Shown here: piece by piece, positions 58,101 through 64,000 of the stretch
Layout: each line of letters opens with the position of its first letter
How positions within the stretch are numbered: position 1 is the first letter of the stretch
DNA from: Asterias amurensis
Taxonomy: Eukaryota > Echinodermata > Asteroidea > Forcipulatida > Asteriidae
Reading direction: 5' to 3'
Length of the DNA: 64,000 nucleotides
Assembly (NCBI RefSeq): GCF_032118995.1
Contig: NC_092666.1
Span: forward strand, 13,218,501-13,282,500
Made by a program: the position numbers and the translations under genes
Notes under the pieces: generated by a model
Seen by the model: only the letters and a program-made list of their open reading frames with translations
What the model was told of the DNA's origin: nothing
The model's database searches: none

Positions 58101-59359
58101 TCCAAAGCTATGGCCTGAACCCGATGAGTTCAAACCTGAGAGGTTCCTGAACGAGGAAGGAAATGCTATCAAGGCAGAAGAGTTCATACCATTCAGCACA
58201 GGTAAGCATAATGTCTAGACTCCTTGCATTATGACGTCACACACTCGGTGCTCTCGCCGAGGATTTTTAAAAGAGGCAGTTCATCATTTGAATGTGCGTG
58301 AATTCACCGCCCCTTTCACAGACTCTTTGCACTGCCGCCATCGTTGATTAATCGACATCTGAAAGCCAAAGATCATTGGCTAATAGTCCGGTGCAGCGCT
58401 GGGCTGGGATGGGCAAACGTATCATGCACTGTCATTGGTTTAATAATGCGCAGTCCCACCATGCATCACACTCACACTGCACCATATTTCTATGCACTGC
58501 ATACGTGACGTACTTCCTGAACAAGAATCTGTGCAAGCGATTATCCCATCCCAGCGGTCCTGGGTAGACTGGCCGCTGGGGCCGAGCGAACGCGTACGCA
58601 AACATTATTTGCCATCCAAAGATGGCGGTTGTCATGTGCATTTTAACTCTACTCCCAAGGTATTTATGTTCAACAATCAACCAGAATCCATCAGCATTTC
58701 AAAGGCAATATATAACTTTAAACAGCTAATGAGTGTTCCACTCCAGACCTGATTCTTTAGGTAATACCTCGGTGGTTTCTTTGTAAAACTAATAGGAAAC
58801 TTTCTGTGACAATAGGTGGCAGCAGACTTACCGGGTAAAGCCATTGTTCTCAGAATTATGCGCATGTTTTGAACTACGTAAATAATGGAAATTTACCCGG
58901 TAAGTCGGCTGCCACCTAGCGTTGGAAAGTCTCTCATTGCATTAACCTCGGTGACCCCGGTTTGAATCCCCGACCAGAATGTTACACCATGGTTACTACA
59001 TGTAGATTTAGGTTTTCAGTCCTAACACGATTGTGTCATTGTCGACCCGATACAGCATATGATCAGGCGCTAGTCACTTTAGTTGAGGGTTACTTGGTTT
59101 AGTCATTACCAGAAAGATACACTAATAGCAAGATAACATATTAACTTATTATTGATTTATTTATCCATTAACTGCAGGTCGGCGAAGCTGTATCGGTGAA
59201 CATCTAGCTAAGATGGAACTCTATGTCTTCTTCAGCTACTTCATGCATCAGTTCGACGTCAGGAAACCAGACGGCTCATCATCTCCGCCATTAAAAGGAG
59301 AGCGGGGAATTTTTCACTTCCCTCCTCCTTTTGAAGTCTGCGTGGTCAGGCGTGATTAG
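55134..59359 (+). CDS. Cytochrome P450, CYP2-like, gene 2 of a tandem pair
   Basis: Exons 55134-55494, 57206-58201 and 59178-59359 (1,539 bases, 512 residues), with the same two phase-1 introns as gene 1. It starts with two adjacent ATGs; the first is used here. The parts are a membrane anchor (about 8-32), NLPPGP, C-helix W130-x3-R134, I-helix N315-LFA-AGSGTT, K-helix E376-x2-R379 (WEVQR), FKPERF and haem loop FSTGRRSCIG with Cys457. Large blocks are identical to gene 1 (EIDxVVGRNRLPRLADKP, DPKLWPEP, LAKMELY), so the pair arose by local duplication. The loop before the I-helix is a little longer, and the last 25 residues differ most (GIFHFPPPFEVCVVRRD). The acid usual in the I-helix motif is glycine here (Gly322). 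It should be a working ER monooxygenase of unknown substrate. Confidence 0.93.
55644..56022 (-). repeat. TTAA MITE, family B, copy 2, in P450 gene 2 intron 1
   Basis: TTAA at 55644-55647 and 56019-56022, ends AGGGAAAGTACACGTTTG and the reverse complement of AGGGAAGGTACACGTTTGG, central palindrome AAGACTTCTAGCTAGAAGTC. Confidence 0.9.
56097..56255 (+). repeat. tRNA-derived SINE
   Basis: Head TCTCGGTGGTCTAGTTGGTA and GGGTTCGAATCCCACCCGAG, tail to CACATCGGTGCATGGGTA. It is the copy closest to a tRNA in shape, but the anticodon arm still mispairs. A second, different tRNA-like repeat lies on the minus strand at about 56290-56370 (GGTCACGGTGGTCCAATGGT, GTGGGTTCCAATCC). Confidence 0.8.
56517..56766. 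repeat. MITE family E copy in P450 gene 2 intron 1
   Basis: Ends AGCCCAATTTCATAGAGCTG with CTAAGCACAA, and TTGTGCTTAGCTGCAGCTCT with GAAATTGGGCCC. Confidence 0.8.
58815..58935. repeat. MITE family F, copy 2, in P450 gene 2 intron 2
   Basis: GGTGGCAGCAGACTTACCGG with GTAAAGCCATTGTT faces AATGGAAATTTACCCGGTAA with GTCGGCTGCCACCTAGCG. About 120 bases. Confidence 0.85.
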
Positions 59360-59471
59360 AGAAAATGGTTCATTTACATGTAGTTGGTAACCATTTCTTT
59401 TTTCACTTTTAATGTAGTTCAACTTAAATCAAAAGGGACGTCTGTGTGTGAAATGTGTGGTGAACGTTGTG

Positions 59472-59859
59472 TTAAAGACAATGGACACTATTGGTAATTG
59501 TCAAAGACTAGTCTTCTCACTTGCTTTATCTCAACATATGCCTAAAATTAATAACAAACCTGTTAAAATTTGAGTTCAATCGGTCATCGAAGTTGCGATA
59601 TAATAATGAAAGAAAAAACACCCTTGTCACGCAAAGATGGGGGCTTTCAGATGCTTAATTTCGAGACATCAAGTTCTAAATCTGAGGTCTCGAAATAAAA
59701 TTCGTGGAAAATTAATCTTTCTCGAATATACGTCACTTTAGAAGGAGCCGTTTCTCACAATGTTTTATACCACCAACCCCTCCCTATTACGTGTTACCAA
59801 GTTAGGTTTTATGCTAATAATTATTTTGAGTAATTACCAATAGTGTCCACTGCTTTTAA
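59472..59859 (-). repeat. TTAA MITE, family A, copy 15, 3' of P450 gene 2
   Basis: Full-length reverse copy starting 113 bases after the stop codon. It probably lies in the 3' UTR or just beyond; no AATAAA is seen before it. Confidence 0.9.
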
Positions 59860-60029
59860 ACGCCCCATGCCGGACGTCATCATAGGGAAATCTGTCCCCT
59901 GAGATTATGTCCCCCATTATGGGATGGGCTGAATGAGATTGATTTAACAAGAGCGCTCAGAAATTGTTTGTACACAGTTTTCCGTATGATGGAACAGAAT
60001 CCCAGGGAGAATCCTGCCACACCGGCAAA

Positions 60030-60230
60030 GGTAGACTTGTCTCAAGTCCCAATTCCACCGCCAAAAAAAACTACTGTTTAGTGATGCTCTGCATTCCAAA
60101 ACCCGTTCCGCACTCTCGGGACCTATTTTGACGGCGAGCTCATACTGTACTGAATGCTACGGTTTGTTTGATAGTAAGTTGGCGTGATATGCTTAAGCGA
60201 CCTCTCACACGAAAAGGGGAATTGAATCAA
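60030..60230. repeat. Inverted-repeat element with AGACTTGACTCAAGTCCCA ends (two copies)
   Basis: GGTAGACTTGTCTCAAGTCC at the left, GGAATTGAATCAAGTCTA at the right, interior GTGATGCTCTGCATTCC and CTCTCACACGA. A second copy is at 61515-61690 (GGTAGACTTGACTCAAGTCC to GGGACTTGAATCAAGTCTA). Confidence 0.75.
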
Positions 60231-60239
60231 GTCTACGGC

Positions 60240-61165
60240 AAAGGTGGTATTATCACTTTTTTAACACTTAACATCTACCACAATTTCAGCGACGAAACAA
60301 GGTAAAATTTAAGAGGTTCAAGGGGTTCGTAATTTTTTTCTTTTCTAGAAGGCACCTTCTGGCCAATAAATTATGAGAATTGTCAACGGGAACAAGTAGT
60401 TTTAAATAAGCCCCTTTTCAGTGATCTTGTACATAAAGTATGCCGTTGTAATCTGACGTGAGGCACAAGGCAAATGCATTGTATGTAAATGTAAAAAAAT
60501 TGAATAATGAATAGTATAAAATTTACTAATACATAAAGCTTGTAGTTTAGCATAATAGTCTGATAAAAACTCTACGTTTTTAAAGTTTCGGGGAGGGGAG
60601 GGGGCAGCCGGTCGCGGACATCATTTACCCCCACCTCTTTTTGGCCTCTGCACCGTTTTTGTATTGGCGCCATTGGGTATCATTATCATAACATGGGTTG
60701 TTACACAATTATTTTGACTTCTAAATGACAACATTTAACCACATTTTCCTTACAAACTGTTGTCAATCGCAACAAAAAAAGGGAAAAACACCACCTGCAT
60801 TGTGAGGCACTTCAATAAATATTCATTACACAGAACAAAATTGACGAGAAAATTATTAGTTCTATGCGTAACATTCTTTTAAATTTTGTCAATGTCAAGA
60901 TGTTTCATTGTCCGAAGATTTAATATAAGTAAATAACAGTACATGTAATTATTTTGGATACAGTTTATAATAATAACATATTTTTTAATAATCCTGAAAT
61001 ATTTTATTGGATTGTAATAGTTAACATAATAAATTGGTGGGTGAAAAAGGTGTTGTCTTGTCTAAAATAAGTATTTGAGGTAAGTGACTAAACGCAGTGT
61101 TTCAATAATATCAAATGACTAGTAAACTCACATTTGACCAGCCCGCATTGATATTTTTTGTTCAC
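60240..61165. other. No feature seen
   Basis: AT-rich sequence with no recognisable gene, repeat family or structure. Confidence 0.5.
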
Positions 61166-61513
61166 ACAAAATCCTGACTTTTTATTTCATAGTTAGTCTC
61201 CGTAGAGACTTTTAAAAATTGCATAAGCCGACGGTATTTCACGTCGTCATTGCGGGGTATTGGGATAAGTTTTCAACTAGCAATAATCGCACCTCGGTTA
61301 AACCTCATTGGTTACGATATCGTCTCTGCGCAAAGATAAATGCATGATAGTTTGATGATGCATTGGTTATCAAGCACTACCCCGTTGTGTTATGGTGTTA
61401 ACAAAATAATTAGTGTGAACGTTTGTGTAACGTAGGCCATACGTCATCGGTTCACGTCTTTCACAGATGAGTGCGTCTGATTTATTCCTTCATGGTCTGC
61501 TGAGCATGGCATG
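61166..61513 (+). repeat. Unclassified 350-base repeat, copy 1 of 3
   Basis: AATCCTGACTTTTTATTTCA, AGTCTCCGTAGAGACT (a near-palindrome), TTTCACGTCGTCATTGCGGG, ACGATATCG and CTACCCCGTTGTGTTATGG recur in order here, at about 62577-62935 and at about 63600-63950, all in the same direction. Copies are highly similar. No tRNA boxes, inverted ends or shared open frame were seen. Confidence 0.85.
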
Positions 61514-61699
61514 AGGTAGACTTGACTCAAGTCCCAATCCCGTGCTATCCCTAGCAAACTACTGCTTTGTGATGCTCTGCATTCCCAAACCTCCGCGTGC
61601 TCGGGACTGTACTGTATGCTACGGGGTTGTTTTGAGGTAATAGCTTAGGGATCTCTCACACGAGAATGGGACTTGAATCAAGTCTAGGCATGAGGTAGT

Positions 61700-61870
61700 G
61701 TTCAAAGGTTTGGGCCGGACGGCTACATCGGAGCATGGAGATAGCTACCTCCATGATCGGAGCATGGAGGGAAAATTATGTTTTCCTCCATGGTTAGAGC
61801 CAATGAACAACCAGTTTCTCTATGGTCAAACCATGGAGGAATTCCTCCATGGTCAAACTCACAATACTTT
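61700..61870. repeat. Cluster of CCTCCATGG palindromes
   Basis: CCATGGAGG / CCTCCATGG and GGAGGAATTCCTCC alternate over about 150 bases. The same motif appears at 10811-10838, 15973 and 54295-54320. Confidence 0.6.
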
Positions 61871-62109
61871 TTGGGGGATAAAGCTCGTTGAAATTGCGAG
61901 GTGCACGAAGCGCAAGTACAAGGCTACCCCATACATGGGCAATAAATTATAGCACAGTCACTCCGCGCGTGGTGTGACGTCACGCATATTTTACGGTGCC
62001 AATTTATGGATTCATTTTAATTTTCAAAGGAATTTTAATTACCAGTCTCATCACTTGGTGTATCTCAACATTATGCATAAAATAACAAACCTGTGAAAAT
62101 TTGAGCTCA

Positions 62110-62575
62110 ACTAATATTTGTCGTTGAAGTTGTGAGTGAATAATGAAAAAAAAAACACCCTTGTCGCACAAGTTGTGTGCTTTTAGATGCATTGAATTCG
62201 AGACCTGAGGTCTCGAACTCAATTCAAACATTTTTGGTGAGAAACTACTTCTTTTTCAAAAACTACGTTACAGTTATAGAGTAATAATATTACGAAAGAC
62301 CACGGAAGTCAACGGTTTTTTTTCCAGTTTTTAAAATGGTTTATTCGTCCGAATAAAGCCAATTAATATTTGTCGTTGAAGTTGTGAGTGAATAATGAAA
62401 ACAGAAACACCCTTGTCGCACAAGTTGTGTGGTTTTAGATGCATTTAATTTGAGACCTGATGTCTCAAACTCAATTCAAACATTTTAGTGAGAAACTACT
62501 TCTTTTTCAAAACTACGTTACAGTTATAGAGTAATAATATTACGAAAGACTACGGAAGTCAACGGTTTTTTCCCC
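62110..62575 (+). repeat. Tandem duplication, period 252 bases, of a family A-like half element
   Basis: TTTGTCGTTGAAGTTGTGAG occurs at about 62118 and 62370, and both copies run to ATTACGAAAGAC and GGAAGTCAACGG. The sequence holds a decayed family A hairpin (GAGACCTGAGGTCTC). The second copy joins repeat copy 2 at 62577. Confidence 0.8.
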
Positions 62576-62576
62576 T

Positions 62577-62935
62577 ACTAAATCCTGACTTTTATTTCAT
62601 AACAAGTCTCCGTAGAGACTTTTTAAAAATTGCATAAGCCGACGGTATTTCACGTCGTCATTGCGGGGTATTGGGATAAGTTTTCAACTAGCAATAATCG
62701 CACCTCGGTTAAACCTCATTGGTTACGATATCGCCTCTGCGCAAAGATAACTTTAATACAGTTTGATGATGCATTGGATATCAAGCACTACCCCGTTGTG
62801 TTATGGTGTTAACAAAATAATGTGTGTGAACGTTTGTGTAACGTAGGCCATACGTCAGCGGTTCACGTATTTCACAGAATGAGTGCGTCTGATTTCTTCC
62901 TTCATGGCCTGCTGAGCCATGTTTGGGTATGACAA
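62577..62935 (+). repeat. Unclassified 350-base repeat, copy 2 of 3
   Basis: Same sequence as 61166-61513. It is preceded by GAGTAATAATATTACGAAAG and GAAGTCAACGG, which also precede copy 3, so the repeat unit is longer than 350 bases in these two. Confidence 0.85.
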
Positions 62936-62989
62936 CATTAATTTAACCACTTTTAATCAAAATAATCACAGAAGGTAATGGTGACAGAC

Positions 62990-63271
62990 TTCCCTTGAAA
63001 TATTATTCCATGAATGCTTTACTTTTTGAGAAAACGTTAAAACAATTATCAACTCTCGATATCGAGAATAACGGATTTATTTAAAACACATTTCATGACA
63101 CGGCGAAACGTGCGGAGGAAACAAGGGTGGGTTTTCCCGTTATTTACTCCCGACTCCGATGACCGATTGAGCCTAAATTTTCACAGGTTTGTTATCTTAT
63201 ATATAAGTTGTGATACACGAAGTGTGGGCCTTTGGACATTACTGTTTACCGATGTTGTGCGGTTGCTTTAA
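62990..63271. repeat. TTAA MITE, family C, copy 2 (partial)
   Basis: Matches 28239-28610 in reverse: CTCGATATCGAGAATAACGG, GGGTTTTCCCGTTATTTACT, CACGAAGTGTGGGCCTT, and a degraded tip ending in TTTAA at 63271. Confidence 0.75.
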
Positions 63272-63474
63272 TACACTTTAAATAATTCATGTAGACCTAT
63301 ACTAAAAAAAAAAAAACTATTACAAGCAAGTTTAGTTCTGTGCGTTATAAAAATTTTAAAAACCTATTTGTTTATACTACCTGTATTTTTTATGCTGATA
63401 TTTAATTATTTAATTGCATTTTTAAAACTCGGGTGTAATCCATAAGGGAACTCAAGTTTAACCCGATCACTAAT

Positions 63475-63496
63475 GTTGTTGTTGTTGTTGTTGTTT
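63475..63496. repeat. (GTT)n microsatellite
   Basis: Seven GTT units. Confidence 0.85.
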
Positions 63497-63599
63497 TGTG
63501 TTTCATTAGTTCGAAAGTGACCAGTTTTACCAGTGATATCCCAAAGGAATTACAGAGTAATAATAATTATTACGAAAGACGAGAAGTCAACAGTTAATT

Positions 63600-63950
63600 C
63601 CTAAATCCTGACTTTTTATTTATTATTGAGTCTCCGTAGAGACTTTTAAAAATTGCATAAGCCGACGGTATTTCACGTCGTCATTGCGGGGTATTGGGAT
63701 AAGTTTTCAACTAGCAATAATCGCACCTCGGTTAAACCTCATAGGTTACGATATCGCCTCTGCGCAAAGATAAATGTACGATAGTTTGATGATGCATTGG
63801 ATATCAAGCACTACCCCGTTGTGTTATGGTGTTAACAAAATAATGTGTGTGAACGTTTGTGTAACGTAGGCCATACGTCATCGGGTCACGTCTTTTGTCA
63901 GATGAGTGCGTCTGATTTCTTCCTTCATGGCATGCTGAGCCATGTTTGTA
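63600..63950 (+). repeat. Unclassified 350-base repeat, copy 3 of 3
   Basis: Third copy, same direction as the others, starting about 1,020 bases after copy 2. Confidence 0.85.
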
Positions 63951-64000
63951 TTTAGTGGTTGAGTATCATTGGGTTGATACACATTGGATTCTATAATGAC

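Noticed and set aside
61185-63900. Possible small conserved protein in the 350-base repeat
   Set aside because: The frame open in copy 2 is interrupted early in copies 1 and 3, so there is no sign of selection on a protein.
61166-63950. Long terminal repeats of a retroelement
   Set aside because: No TG...CA ends, primer site, polypurine tract or coding remnant was seen between or beside the copies.

Overview
This window looks like a piece of a deuterostome animal genome, most likely an echinoderm (a sea star or close relative). The genes are split by GT-AG introns, the DNA is AT-rich, and short inverted-repeat transposons are packed between and inside the genes. One gene is an insect-type gustatory-receptor-like chemoreceptor of the kind known from echinoderms and hemichordates. 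The species cannot be fixed from the sequence alone. I assembled all exons by eye from reading frame, splice sites, intron phase and remembered family sequences. In every model the phases join, and each complete gene adds up to a whole number of codons.

Layout. (1) 702-2201, plus strand: the last three coding exons of an SSUH2 (Ssu-2 homologue) gene that starts left of the window. (2) 5104-9235, plus: a complete three-exon rolling-stone-like membrane protein of 275 residues. (3) 9.3-18.2 kb: no gene found; transposon remnants, two large inverted repeats and a tandem array of about 175-base units. (4) 18259-21744, plus: a complete four-exon, seven-pass gustatory-receptor-like protein of 474 residues. 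(5) 25671-43403, minus: a complete 21-exon HYOU1/GRP170 gene, the large Hsp70-type chaperone of the endoplasmic reticulum, 1,113 residues. It probably has a non-coding first exon near 44.9 kb, next to a near-perfect ER stress element. (6) 46958-52267 and 55134-59359, plus: two tandem, clearly paralogous CYP2-like cytochrome P450 genes of 504 and 512 residues, with identical intron positions and phases. (7) 59.9-64 kb: repeats only, including three copies of an unclassified element of about 350 bases.

The genes do not form one pathway. HYOU1 works in the ER lumen and the two P450s are anchored in the ER membrane; HYOU1 and the first P450 are divergently transcribed, with their start codons about 3.5 kb apart.

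The strongest non-genic signal is a set of related short inverted-repeat transposons flanked by TTAA. The main family has about fifteen copies of roughly 390 bases in 64 kb. Three further families share the TTAA flank and a similar end motif, which points to one shared mobilising enzyme that is not encoded here. tRNA-derived SINEs, a hAT-type MITE with an 8-base target duplication, and several fold-back elements are also present. I saw no retrovirus-like, Polinton-like or CRISPR elements and no intact transposase.
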